A stretch of DNA of 64,000 nucleotides from Streptomyces mangrovisoli (GTDB lineage: Bacteria > Actinomycetota > Actinomycetes > Streptomycetales > Streptomycetaceae): positions 1 to 64,000 of the forward strand of contig NZ_LAVA02000090.1 of NCBI RefSeq assembly GCF_000974985.2, read 5' to 3'. The translations under genes were made by a program, and so were the position numbers. Each line of letters starts with the position of its first letter. The first letter of the stretch is position 1. The notes beneath the pieces were generated by a model. That model was given only the letters and a program-made list of their open reading frames with translations, did no database searches and was not told the origin of the DNA. Below, piece after piece: positions 49,121-57,437 of this stretch.

Positions 49121-49844
49121 GGTAGTACGGCGTGTACGTGATCGAGGAGACCTTCAGGTAGCGGGCGCCGTCCGCCGTCGCCCAGGTCGAGGCGTTCGGA
49201 CTGCCCGGCCAGTCGCCTCCCACCGCCGTGTCGACGATGAAGTGCATCCCCGTGCCGGCCGGGGTGGTGTAGGGCTTCGAGCCCGTGATGGTGCCGTCCA
49301 CGGCGAAGTCGACGTGGTCGGGCCACCACGTGAACGAATACGTGTGGAACGCGTTCGTCCAGCCGGAGGAGTTGTTCTTCGTGTACTGGGTCTGCGCGTT
49401 GTTCTGGTCGTGGAGGGTCTGGTACACGGTGTTCGGGTTCTGGCCGATGATCTCGGCGGCGTCGAACTCGGGCAGCCACGGGTTCAGGTAGGCCGCCCAC
49501 ACCGCCGGGAGCAGGCCCTGGCCGCTGGGCATGTTCGCGGTGAAGCTGTAGGTGCCGTAGCCGTAGAGCGCCTTCGACTCCACGCGGCCCGAGTAGTACG
49601 TGCCGTCGGCGGCCTTGTAGGTCTTGATCATCAGTGTGCCGCCGTCGTACCAGACGCAGTTCGGCGTGTACGTCTCCAGCTCGTTGTTGGCGGTCCACCT
49701 CCCGTTGATGGTGTTCCACGAGTTGACGACCTGGGGGCTGCCCCAGGAACTGGCGTGTGCCGGATGGGCGGTGAGGGGAAGCAGCAGGCACGCCGCCAAC
49801 AGCGTGACCGCGCTCCTGATCGACTTGAAGACAGCAGCTGGCAT
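49116..49844 (-). CDS. Secreted GH16 beta-glucanase
   Basis: 242 residues. Signal peptide MPAAVFKSIRSAVTLLAACL then LLPLTAHPAHA. The catalytic EFDAAEIIG motif (Glu126, Asp128, Glu131) is the ExDxxE of GH16. Flanking WNTINGRWTANNELETYTPN, FTANMPSGQGLLPAVWAAYL and FHTYSFTWWPDHVDFAVDGTITG are GH16 strands. It hydrolyses beta-1,3 or beta-1,3-1,4 glucans outside the cell; no carbohydrate-binding module is attached. The start at 49844 follows GGAG; the operator at 49876-49891 lies just upstream. Confidence 0.93.
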   Translation of the reverse strand: MPAAVFKSIRSAVTLLAACLLLPLTAHPAHASSWGSPQVVNSWNTINGRWTANNELETYTPNCVWYDGGTLMIKTYKAADGTYYSGRVESKALYGYGTYSFTANMPSGQGLLPAVWAAYLNPWLPEFDAAEIIGQNPNTVYQTLHDQNNAQTQYTKNNSSGWTNAFHTYSFTWWPDHVDFAVDGTITGSKPYTTPAGTGMHFIVDTAVGGDWPGSPNASTWATADGARYLKVSSITYTPYYP

Positions 49845-49875
49845 GGTGAGCTCCATTGCTCGGCCGTGGGGGTTT

Positions 49876-49891
49876 TTGGAAGCGCTTCCAA
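49876..49891. promoter_or_regulatory. LacI operator (site 2, GH16)
   Basis: Perfect 16-bp palindrome TTGGAAGCGCTTCCAA, 32 bases upstream of the GH16 start. This is the strongest of the three sites. Confidence 0.8.
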
Positions 49892-50258
49892 CAACAGGGG
49901 GCGCTTCTTCTCCAGCAGATGCGGCGCGGCCGTCAGCGCGATACGGGCCGACAGCCGCGCCTTCGACGGTGAACATGACAGCGCCGTAACACGCTGTCAA
50001 TGGTTTTGACTTCACATGTCGAACAGGAGAGAGGCGGCCCTTTCACCTTGCCCGTCCGACGCAAGTCGGGTTTGGGATAAGCGACATGATGATTGATCAG
50101 GGGTTTCCACACCTGAAGAGCGACCGGTCCGGACCTGATCACCGATCGATCGGCCGACCTCGAACCGTCCGCGGGAACGGCGGTCCGTCCATCCGTTGTA
50201 CGCATCGGCGCCGCGACTCTTGACACCGGCACGCGGCCGCTCAATCATCGCTCGAAAC
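49892..50258. other. Intergenic between the GH16 and GH6 genes
   Basis: 367 bases between divergent secreted glucanase genes. It holds both promoters and is flanked by the two operators. Open frames here are not protein-like. Confidence 0.4.
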
Positions 50259-50272
50259 TGGAAGCGCTCCCA
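50259..50272. promoter_or_regulatory. LacI operator (site 3, GH6)
   Basis: TGGAAGCGCTCCCA, one arm exact, 98 bases before the GH6 start. Its position on the 5' leader suggests repression of transcription initiation of the cellulase gene. Confidence 0.75.
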
Positions 50273-50370
50273 ACTTGATGCCTCAACGGACGACCGCGCG
50301 ACCCGCGGTGCCGTGCGCGCACTCGCCGAGAACCGCCCCCACACCCTCGCCGACAAGGAGACTCCGCCCC

Positions 50371-51657
50371 ATGCTCATCGACAGACCGCTCCGCCGACTG
50401 GCCCTCGCGGCCTGCGCGGCGGCTGTCATGGTGACGGGCCTGTCCACCAGCGCCCAGGCCACGACGCATCCGACACCCGGCCGCGCACTGGACAGCGACA
50501 CCCGCTTCTACGTCGATCCGCACAGCAAGGCCGCCCAACAGGCCCTCACCGACCTGAAGTCCGGTGACCTGACCGACGCCCGGACCATGGCCGAGCTCGC
50601 GACCTGGCCGGAGGCGATCTGGCTGACCGACGGAACCCCCGGCCAAGTGGCCACCAAGGTCCGGGGCCTGATGCGTTCCGCGCGAGCCGCCCACTCCGTG
50701 CCGGTGCTGGTCCTGTACAACGTCCCCGGCCGCGACTGCAGTTCCTACTCGGCCGGCGGCGCGGCCGACTCGGCCGCCTACCACGCCTGGGTGAACGCGG
50801 TCGCCGACGCCATCGGCGCGAGCAAGGCCGTCGTCGTCGTGGAACCCGATTCCCTCGCCCTGCTCCCCCGCGACTGCGGCCCCGACACCGACCCCACGGG
50901 CTCGCTCACCACCGCACGCATCGCCGACGTGAGATCCGCGGTCACCGCCCTGGAAGCCCAGCCCGCGACCTCCGTCTATCTGGACGCGGGCACGAGCAAC
51001 TGGCAGCCCGTCGGCGAGATCGCCGGGCGGCTGATCGACGCCGGCCTCGGACAGGCCCAGGGCTTCGCCCTCAACGTCTCCAACTACCAGCCCACCGACC
51101 AGCTCAACCGCTACGCGACGTGGATCTCCAAGTGCGTCTGGTACGCCACGAAGTCACCCGACTCCGGCGGACGGACCACCCCGTGCGCCAGTCAGTACTA
51201 CTCCTCGGCGGCCCCCAACGACGGCCTCCCGGGCGACGCCGTCACCTTCGACGACACCTCGACCTGGCACTGGACGGACGCCTGGTACGACAGCACCGTG
51301 GGCTCGCCACCCGCCGACGAGCTCACCCACTACGTCCTGGACACCAGCCGCAACGGGCGCGGCGCATGGACCGCCCCACCGGGCAAGTACACCGACGACG
51401 AACACTGGTGCAACGCTCCCGGCCGCGGGGTCGGCGACCGCCCCACGGCCGACACCCGCGCCCCCTTGGCCGACGCCTACCTCTACGTGAAGATCATCGG
51501 CGAGTCCGACGGCACCTGCCATCGCGGCACGGCCGGGCCCGGCGACCCCGAGTACGGCGGCGTCGAGGACCCACCCGCCGGTGCCTGGTGGCCGGACTTC
51601 GCCCACACCCTCGCCCGCAACGCCAACCCGCCCCTGACCTTCAACTTCCCGCACTGA
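50371..51657 (+). CDS. Secreted GH6 cellulase (endoglucanase/cellobiohydrolase)
   Basis: 428 residues. Signal peptide MLIDRPLRRLALAACAAAVM then VTGLSTSAQA. The GH6 catalytic acids are in YNVPGRDCSSYSAGG (Asp122) and VVVEPDSLAL (Asp160); LNVSNYQPTDQLNRYATWIS and the late VKIIGESDGTCHRG are family blocks. GH6 enzymes cut beta-1,4-glucan from the non-reducing end. No cellulose-binding module is attached. AAGGAG precedes the ATG by 10 bases. Confidence 0.93.
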   Translation: MLIDRPLRRLALAACAAAVMVTGLSTSAQATTHPTPGRALDSDTRFYVDPHSKAAQQALTDLKSGDLTDARTMAELATWPEAIWLTDGTPGQVATKVRGLMRSARAAHSVPVLVLYNVPGRDCSSYSAGGAADSAAYHAWVNAVADAIGASKAVVVVEPDSLALLPRDCGPDTDPTGSLTTARIADVRSAVTALEAQPATSVYLDAGTSNWQPVGEIAGRLIDAGLGQAQGFALNVSNYQPTDQLNRYATWISKCVWYATKSPDSGGRTTPCASQYYSSAAPNDGLPGDAVTFDDTSTWHWTDAWYDSTVGSPPADELTHYVLDTSRNGRGAWTAPPGKYTDDEHWCNAPGRGVGDRPTADTRAPLADAYLYVKIIGESDGTCHRGTAGPGDPEYGGVEDPPAGAWWPDFAHTLARNANPPLTFNFPH

Positions 51658-52044
51658 CACCGCCCCCGGACCCGCGCGGCCGTCCTCGCTCGTCAGTGCC
51701 GGTCGAGCGCGCCACCTCGACCGGGCGGCGGCCGACCGCGCGGGTCCGCACCCACCCCCCGGGTGAGCCGTGTCTCACCGGAGCGAGCGGTCTTGTCTAT
51801 GCAACTCGTTGCATAGAAAGCTGGGCGGCATGGCGCTCGATCACGCGACCCCCGACTCCCCGCTGGAAAGGCCGGGTTCCTGCCATGAGCCGGTCCGGCG
51901 GTTCGAACGCTTCCGGCCCGTGCACCGCCACGCCCCGGCACGTCCGCGTTGTGCGACGCGGGCGGGACGACCGCGTGCTCACCGGCCCGGACGTGCGCAC
52001 CGTCCCGGACGTGCGCGGCTCACCCGGGCCTGACGACGCCGCAC
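51658..52044. other. Intergenic after GH6
   Basis: 387 bases up to the heptamer repeat. Open reading here belongs to the long upstream frame of the acyl-CoA dehydrogenase and is not protein-like. A TGCAACTCGTTGCA palindrome (GTTGCATAGA-like) lies near 51797-51812. Confidence 0.4.
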
Positions 52045-52100
52045 ACCGGTCGCCGGTCACCGGTCGCCGGTCACCGGTCGCCGGTCGCCGGTCGCCGGTC
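52045..52100. repeat. Heptamer array C(A/G)CCGGT x8 with alternating second base
   Basis: Units alternate CACCGGT and CGCCGGT for three rounds, then three CGCCGGT, ending in CGCC at 52101-52104. The 14-bp higher-order period is unusual. Confidence 0.9.
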
Positions 52101-52229
52101 GCCATCGAGGCCCACCCGGCCTTCGTGCCGGACCGTCCGCCGGTGTCGTCGGCCTGCGTCACCATCCTCCACTCTCCGTTGCCGTACGGCACCGATCGAC
52201 CCTCCCACCCTCGGAAGGCCCAGACCCTC

Positions 52230-53948
52230 ATGAGCGACCCCTTGCTGTTCAACCCGCGCACCTACGACCCGGCGCACTTCGACGCCGAGACGCGCAGGCT
52301 CCTGCGCGCCACCGTCGACTGGTTCGAGGACCGCGGCAAGCGCCGCATCATCGAGGACTACCGCACCCGTGCCTGGCTCGGCGACTTCCTCGCCTTCGCC
52401 GCCAAGGAGCGGCTGTTCGCCACCTTCCTCACCCCCGCCTCCGCCGCGGGCGACGAGCACCAGCGCTGGGACACCGCCCGGATCGCCGCCCTCAACGAGA
52501 TCCTCGGGTTCTACGGCCTCGACTACTGGTACGCCTGGCAGGTGACCATCCTCGGTCTCGGCCCGGTCTGGCAGAGCGACAACGCCACGGCGCGCACGCG
52601 GGCCGCCGACCTCCTGAACCAGGGCGAGGTCTTCGCCTTCGGCCTGTCGGAGAAGACCCACGGCGCCGACATCTACTCCACGGACATGCTCCTCGAACCG
52701 GTCGCCGACGGCGGATTCCGGGCCAGCGGCTCCAAGTACTACATCGGCAACGGCAACGCCGCCGGCCTCGTCTCCGTCTTCGGCCGCCGCACCGACGTCG
52801 ACGGCCCGGACGGCTACGTCTTCTTCGCGGCCGACAGCCGCCACCCGGCGTACCACCTGGTGAAGAACGTCGTCGACTCCTCCAAGTTCGTCAGCGAGTT
52901 CCGTCTGGAGGACTACCCGGTCGCCGCCGAGGACGTCCTGCACACCGGCCGCGCCGCCTTCGACGCGGCGCTCAACACCGTCAACGTCGGCAAGTTCAAC
53001 CTGTGCACCGCCTCGATCGGCATCTGCGAGCACGCGATGTACGAGGCCGTCACCCACGCGAGCAACCGCATCCTCTACGGCCGTCCCGTCACCGCCTTCC
53101 CGCACGTGCGCCGGGAGTTGGCCGAGGCGTACGTGCGTCTCGTCGGCATGAAGCTGTTCAGCGACCGCGCCGTCGACTACTTCCGTTCGGCCGGTCCGGA
53201 GGATCGCCGCTACCTCCTCTTCAACCCGATGACGAAGATGAAGGTGACCACCGAGGGCGAGAAGGTCATCGACCTCATGTGGGACGTGATCGCCGCCAAG
53301 GGCTTCGAGAAGGACAACTACTTCTCGCAGGCGGCCGTGGAGATCCGGGGCCTGCCCAAGCTGGAGGGCACGGTCCACGTCAACCTCGCGCTGATCCTCA
53401 AGTTCCTGCGCAACCACCTGCTGGACCCGATCGACGCGCCCGCCGTGCCCACCCGACTCGACGCGGCCGACGACGACTTCCTCTTCCGGCAGGGGCCGGC
53501 CCGCGGCCTGGGTTCCGTGCGCTTCCACGACTGGCGTCCGGCCTACGACGCCTTCGCGGAGCTCCCGAACGTCGCCCGCTTCCGCGAACAGGCCGACGCA
53601 CTGTGCGAGTTCGTCGCCTCCGTCGCCCCCGACGAGGAGCAGAGCCGGGACCTCGACTTCCTGCTGTCCGTGGGGCAGTTGTTCGCGCTCGTGGTGCACG
53701 GACAGCTGATCCTGGAACAGGCGCGCCTGACGGACCTGGACGCGTCCGTGCTCGACGAGCTGTTCTCGGTCCTGGTCCGTGACTTCTCCGCGCACTGCGT
53801 CGAACTGCACGGCAAGGACTCGGCCACCGACGAGCAGCAGCGCTGGGCGCTCGGCGCGATCCGGCGCCCCGTCGTGGACGAAGGACGCTCGGAGCGGGTC
53901 TGGCAGCGGGTCGAAGCGCTGTCGGGGGCCTACGAGATGGCGCAGTAG
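52230..53948 (+). CDS. Acyl-CoA dehydrogenase
   Basis: 572 residues. The N-terminal helical domain (DPLLFNPRTYDPAHFDAETRRLLRATVDWFEDRGKRRIIEDYRTRAWLGDF) leads to the acyl-CoA dehydrogenase core: VFAFGLSEKTHGADIYSTDM, KYYIGNGNAAGLVSVFGRR, STTEGEKVIDLMWDVIAAKGFEKDNYFSQA. The extra C-terminal ~120 residues (DFLLSVGQLFALVVHGQLILEQARL) is normal for this long subgroup. It catalyses the first step of beta-oxidation-like catabolism with FAD. GGAAGG is upstream of the ATG at 52230. A convergent GntR gene follows. Confidence 0.85.
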   Translation: MSDPLLFNPRTYDPAHFDAETRRLLRATVDWFEDRGKRRIIEDYRTRAWLGDFLAFAAKERLFATFLTPASAAGDEHQRWDTARIAALNEILGFYGLDYWYAWQVTILGLGPVWQSDNATARTRAADLLNQGEVFAFGLSEKTHGADIYSTDMLLEPVADGGFRASGSKYYIGNGNAAGLVSVFGRRTDVDGPDGYVFFAADSRHPAYHLVKNVVDSSKFVSEFRLEDYPVAAEDVLHTGRAAFDAALNTVNVGKFNLCTASIGICEHAMYEAVTHASNRILYGRPVTAFPHVRRELAEAYVRLVGMKLFSDRAVDYFRSAGPEDRRYLLFNPMTKMKVTTEGEKVIDLMWDVIAAKGFEKDNYFSQAAVEIRGLPKLEGTVHVNLALILKFLRNHLLDPIDAPAVPTRLDAADDDFLFRQGPARGLGSVRFHDWRPAYDAFAELPNVARFREQADALCEFVASVAPDEEQSRDLDFLLSVGQLFALVVHGQLILEQARLTDLDASVLDELFSVLVRDFSAHCVELHGKDSATDEQQRWALGAIRRPVVDEGRSERVWQRVEALSGAYEMAQ

Positions 53949-53960
53949 CCGGTCGGCCGG

Positions 53961-53988
53961 TGGCGCCGTGCACAGGGTGGCGGCGCCA
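53961..53988. terminator. Hairpin between the acyl-CoA dehydrogenase and GntR genes
   Basis: TGGCGCCG (53961-53968) and CGGCGCCA (53981-53988), perfect 8-bp stem, 12-base loop, in a convergent gap of about 100 bases. Confidence 0.55.
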
Positions 53989-54049
53989 CGGTCCGGACGG
54001 TGGGGCGGGGCGGGGCTCGTCAAGCGCAGGCGCCGAGGTCGCCGTCGCT

Positions 54050-54715
54050 TCAGTCCTGCCCGAGGATGTGCTCCAGCACGTCGACCGCGTGGCCCCGGTG
54101 CTCGTCGAGGAGGCGTACCGCGTCGTCGCTCCGCCCCGCCCGCAACGCCCGCAGAATTGCCCGGTGTTCGGTCAGTACGTGCTCGCGGCGGGCCGTGTCG
54201 GCGTAGTAGAGGGCGCGGTAGGCGTCGGTGGCGTCCCACAGAGTGGCGATGAGGCGGACCAGGCGGGGCATGTCGGACAGTTCGTAAAGGGCGAAGTGGA
54301 AGCGGCGGTTGGCCGCCGTCATGGCGGCCACGTCCTCGGCCGCCGCGGCGCTCTCGACGCGGAGCTGGGCGTCGTCCAGTTCGGCGAGCGCCGCGTCGTC
54401 GAGCCGGGCCGACGCCTGCCGTACGGCTTCGGCCTCCAGGATCTCCCGCAGCCGGTAAACCTCCCGCAGGTCCGCCAGGGACAGCTCGGCCACGAAGTAG
54501 CCCCGGTGCGCCTCGTGCCGCACCAGGCCCTCGGCCTCCAGGGTCTTGAGCGCCTCGCGCAGCGGCAGGCGGCTGACGCCCAGGCGTTCGGCCAGGGAGT
54601 CCTGCCGTACGGGTGCGCCCGGCTTGAGTTCCCCGCTCGTGATGGCCGCTCGCAGCTCCCCCAGCACGAACTGCTGCGTGGTCGGCGGGCGCCGCCGCGG
54701 GGTGGGGCCGGTCAT
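54050..54715 (-). CDS. GntR-family regulator with FCD domain
   Basis: 221 residues from the ATG at 54715 (GGAGAG eight bases before). The winged helix is QQFVLGELRAAITSGELKPGAPVRQDSLAERLGVSRLPLREALKTLEAEGLVRHEAHRGYFVAELS; the all-helical FCD domain (about 80-215) has VYRLREILEAEAVRQASARLDDAALAELDDAQ, RFHFALYELSDMPRLVRLIATLW and HVLTEHRAILRALRAGRSDDAVRLLDEHRGHA. FCD-type regulators bind organic acids. Its probable targets are the adjacent CoA-transferase and the divergent glutaryl-CoA dehydrogenase. Confidence 0.9.
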   Translation of the reverse strand: MTGPTPRRRPPTTQQFVLGELRAAITSGELKPGAPVRQDSLAERLGVSRLPLREALKTLEAEGLVRHEAHRGYFVAELSLADLREVYRLREILEAEAVRQASARLDDAALAELDDAQLRVESAAAAEDVAAMTAANRRFHFALYELSDMPRLVRLIATLWDATDAYRALYYADTARREHVLTEHRAILRALRAGRSDDAVRLLDEHRGHAVDVLEHILGQD

Positions 54716-54778
54716 GGCAGGTCTCTCCAACGGTGCGGGAAGGGGGTGGGTGGGCCGGTGCGGGCGGGCTGCCTCATC

Positions 54779-55978
54779 CTAGGGTGCCGTCCGCGGGCCG
54801 CCCTCGGGGGCCGGGCGCCGCAGTTCGGCAAGGACCTCGTCGGTGTGTTCGCCGAGCCGGGGCGGGGCGCTGCGGTAGGCGGCCGGGGTGGCGGTCAGGC
54901 GGATGGGGTTGGCGACCTGCCGCGCGGGCCGGTCGCGCCGTGGGTCGGCGATGCCGACGCGCGGGTCGAGGCCGAGGCGGTCGGCGAGGTCGAAGGCCGC
55001 GGCGAGGTCGTTGATCGGGCCGCAGGGCACGCCGACCGCGGTCAGCGTCTCGAACCAGGCGTCGGCCGTGCGCCCGCGCAGCGGTTCCTCGAGTGCGGCG
55101 AGGAGTTCGTCGCGGTGGGCCACGCGTGCGGGGTTGGTCGCGAAGCGGGGGTCGGTGGCAAGGCCCGGGGCGCCGAGTTCGCGGCAGAGCGCCGCGAACT
55201 GCTTGTCGTTGCCGACCGCGAGGGCGAGCGGCCGGTCGGCGGCCTCCACGACCTCGTACGGCGCGATGGAGGGGTGGCGGTTGCCCATGGCCCTGGGGAC
55301 GACTCCTCCGGCGACGTAGGCGGATGCCTGGTTGCTGAGCGCGGAGAGCAGCGAGCCGAGCAGGGAGACCTCGACGCGCTGGCCCTGCCCGGTGCGGTCG
55401 CGGTGGCGCAGTGCGGCGAGCACCCCCATTCCCGCGTGCAGGCCGGTGATGACGTCGACCAGGGCGACCCCGGCCTTGGTGCCGGGGCCGTCGGGCTCGC
55501 CGGTGACGCTCATCAGGCCGCCCATGGCCTGGACCAGCAGGTCGTAGCCGGGCAGAGTCGCTCCGCCGTCGGTGCCGAACCCGGTCACCGAGCAGTACAC
55601 CAGGCCGGGGTTGACGGCGCTGAGGTCGTCGTAGCCGAGGCCGAGGCGTTCCATGGTGCCGGGCCGGAAGTTCTCGACGACGACATCGGCCCCGGCGGCG
55701 ATCTCCCAGGCGGCGCGCCGGTCGTCCGCGTCGGTGAGGTCGAGCGCGACGGAGCGTTTGTTGCGGTTGACGCCCAGGAAGTAGGTGGCCTCGCCGTCGG
55801 CGTGCGGCGGCCCCCAGGCGCGGGTGTCGTCGCCGGTCCCGGGGCGCTCGATCTTCACGACCTCGGCGCCCAGGTCGGCCATCAGCATGGTCAGGTACGG
55901 CGCCGCCAGCACCCGGCCGAAGTCGGCGACCACGACGCCGGACAGGGCGCCGGCCGGGGGCGTGGGGTGGGTGGGCAT
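54779..55978 (-). CDS. Family III CoA-transferase (CaiB/BaiF), glutarate-type candidate
   Basis: 399 residues from the ATG at 55978 (GGAAGGAA). LSGVVVADFGRVLAAPYLTMLMADLGAEVVKIERPGTGDDTRAWGPPHADGEATYFLGVNRNKRSVALDL is the family opening with the catalytic Asp (ADFGRVLAAP... and FGVNRNK) region; VVENFRPGTMERLGLGYDDL, LVQAMGGLMSVTG and WFETLTAVGVPCGPIND are conserved. In mammals the SUGCT member moves CoA onto glutarate; the neighbouring glutaryl-CoA dehydrogenase makes the same role plausible here. Confidence 0.85.
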   Translation of the reverse strand: MPTHPTPPAGALSGVVVADFGRVLAAPYLTMLMADLGAEVVKIERPGTGDDTRAWGPPHADGEATYFLGVNRNKRSVALDLTDADDRRAAWEIAAGADVVVENFRPGTMERLGLGYDDLSAVNPGLVYCSVTGFGTDGGATLPGYDLLVQAMGGLMSVTGEPDGPGTKAGVALVDVITGLHAGMGVLAALRHRDRTGQGQRVEVSLLGSLLSALSNQASAYVAGGVVPRAMGNRHPSIAPYEVVEAADRPLALAVGNDKQFAALCRELGAPGLATDPRFATNPARVAHRDELLAALEEPLRGRTADAWFETLTAVGVPCGPINDLAAAFDLADRLGLDPRVGIADPRRDRPARQVANPIRLTATPAAYRSAPPRLGEHTDEVLAELRRPAPEGGPRTAP

Positions 55979-56036
55979 ACCGGTTCCTTCCTTGCGCGCC
56001 TTGGCAGGCAGCGGACGCGGCGCTACGATCCAGATC

Positions 56037-56060
56037 GGATCCTGGATTGGATCCAAAATC
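56037..56060. promoter_or_regulatory. Candidate GntR operator between divergent glutarate genes
   Basis: TTGGATCCAA (56047-56056) forms a perfect 10-bp palindrome, with outer GGATT/AATCC half-sites around it (56043 and 56056). GGATCC is repeated at 56037. Lies between the divergent CoA-transferase and dehydrogenase genes, which it could control together. Confidence 0.6.
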
Positions 56061-56119
56061 CGAGATCCAGGCACATGCTAGACCCACCCTTCAGCGTTGT
56101 CAGCACGTCAGGAGAGATC

Positions 56120-57295
56120 GTGTCCGCCCAACCCGCGCACCCCTTGGACCTGTTCGCGATCGACACCCTGCTCAGCGAGGAGGAGCGCGACATCCGCGCC
56201 ACCGTCCGCGCCATGGGCGACCGCGACCTGCGCCCGCACGTCGCCGAGTGGTTCGAGGAAGGCACCATCCCCGCCCGCGAACTCGCCCGCTCCCTCGGCG
56301 AACTCGGCGTCCTCGGCATGCACCTGGAGGGCTACGGCTGCGCGGGCACGAGCGCCGTCGCCTACGGCCTCGCCTGCCTGGAACTGGAGGCGGTCGACTC
56401 CGGCCTGCGCAGCCTGGTCTCCGTCCAGGGTTCGCTGGCGATGTACGCGATCTGGAAGTACGGCTCCGAGGAGCAGAAGCAGCAGTGGCTGCCCGGCATG
56501 GCCGCCGGCGAGCTCATCGGGTGCTTCGGGCTGACCGAGCCGGACGCCGGCTCCGACCCGGGCGCCATGCGGACCCGGGCCCGGCGGGACGGCTCCGACT
56601 GGATCCTCGACGGCACGAAGATGTGGATCACCAACGGCTCGGTGTCCGACGTCGCGGTCGTCTGGGCCCGCACCGACGACGGCGTGCGGGGCTTCCTCGT
56701 CCCGTCCGGCACGCCCGGGTTCACCCGCAACGAGATCAAGCGCAAGCTCTCCCTGCGCGCGTCGGTGACCAGCGAACTGGTGCTGGAGAACGTCCGGCTG
56801 CCCGCGTCGGCGATGCTGCCCGAGGCCCGCGGCCTGTCCGGCCCGCTCGGCTGCCTGAACGAGGCCCGTTTCGGCATCGTCTTCGGCGCGCTCGGCGCCG
56901 CACGCGACTGCCTGGAGAGCGCACTCTCCTACGCCGCCGACCGCGAGGTCTTCGGCCGCCCGCTGGCCGGCTTCCAGCTCACCCAGCAGAAGCTGGCCGA
57001 CATGACGCTGGAACTCGGCAAGGGCATGCTGCTCGCCCTGCACCTGGGGCGTCTGAAGGACCAGGGGCTCATCACGCCGGAGCGGGTCAGCACCGGCAAG
57101 CTGAACAACGTCCGCGAGGCCCTGCGCATCGCCCGCGAGTGCCGCACCATCCTCGGCGCCAACGGCATCACCCTGGAGTACCCGGTGCTGCGCCACGCCA
57201 ACAACCTGGAGTCGGTCCTCACCTACGAGGGCACGAGCGAGGTCCACTCCCTGGTCATCGGCGGCGCGGTGACCGGGATCGCCGCCTTCCGCTGA
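56120..57295 (+). CDS. gcdH: Glutaryl-CoA dehydrogenase
   Basis: 391 residues. FAIDTLLSEEERDIRATVRA starts the N-terminal domain; DSGLRSLVSVQGSLAMYAIWKYGSEEQKQQWLP with the Arg that binds the glutaryl carboxylate; CFGLTEPDAGSDPGAMRTRA; KRKLSLRAS; ILGANGITLEYPVLRHANNLESVLTYEGTSEVHSL with the catalytic Glu. These are the glutaryl-CoA dehydrogenase branch (oxidative decarboxylation to crotonyl-CoA). GGAGAGATC is directly before the GTG. Divergent from the CoA-transferase. Confidence 0.92.
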   Translation: MSAQPAHPLDLFAIDTLLSEEERDIRATVRAMGDRDLRPHVAEWFEEGTIPARELARSLGELGVLGMHLEGYGCAGTSAVAYGLACLELEAVDSGLRSLVSVQGSLAMYAIWKYGSEEQKQQWLPGMAAGELIGCFGLTEPDAGSDPGAMRTRARRDGSDWILDGTKMWITNGSVSDVAVVWARTDDGVRGFLVPSGTPGFTRNEIKRKLSLRASVTSELVLENVRLPASAMLPEARGLSGPLGCLNEARFGIVFGALGAARDCLESALSYAADREVFGRPLAGFQLTQQKLADMTLELGKGMLLALHLGRLKDQGLITPERVSTGKLNNVREALRIARECRTILGANGITLEYPVLRHANNLESVLTYEGTSEVHSLVIGGAVTGIAAFR

Positions 57296-57314
57296 TCCCG
57301 TACGGCGGAGACAA

Positions 57315-57345
57315 CGCCGGGGCGGCTTCTCGAGCCGCCCCGGCG
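57315..57345 (+). terminator. Terminator of gcdH
   Basis: Perfect 13-bp stem CGCCGGGGCGGCT (57315-57327) / AGCCGCCCCGGCG (57333-57345), five-base loop, 19 bases after the gcdH stop. Convergent with the alcohol dehydrogenase (stop 57438). Confidence 0.85.
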
Positions 57346-57437
57346 TGCGCGTTCGGTCTGCCGGCGCAAGCCGGCCCGGCCCGCGCCGGCCCGCGCCGTC
57401 CCCCGCGCGGACCGGGCGCCGGGACCGGCGGGCCTGA

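Noticed and set aside
53960..56119. Plus-strand frame upstream of the glutaryl-CoA dehydrogenase
   Set aside because: It overlaps GntR and CoA-transferase genes on the other strand and is not protein-like until the GTG at 56120.
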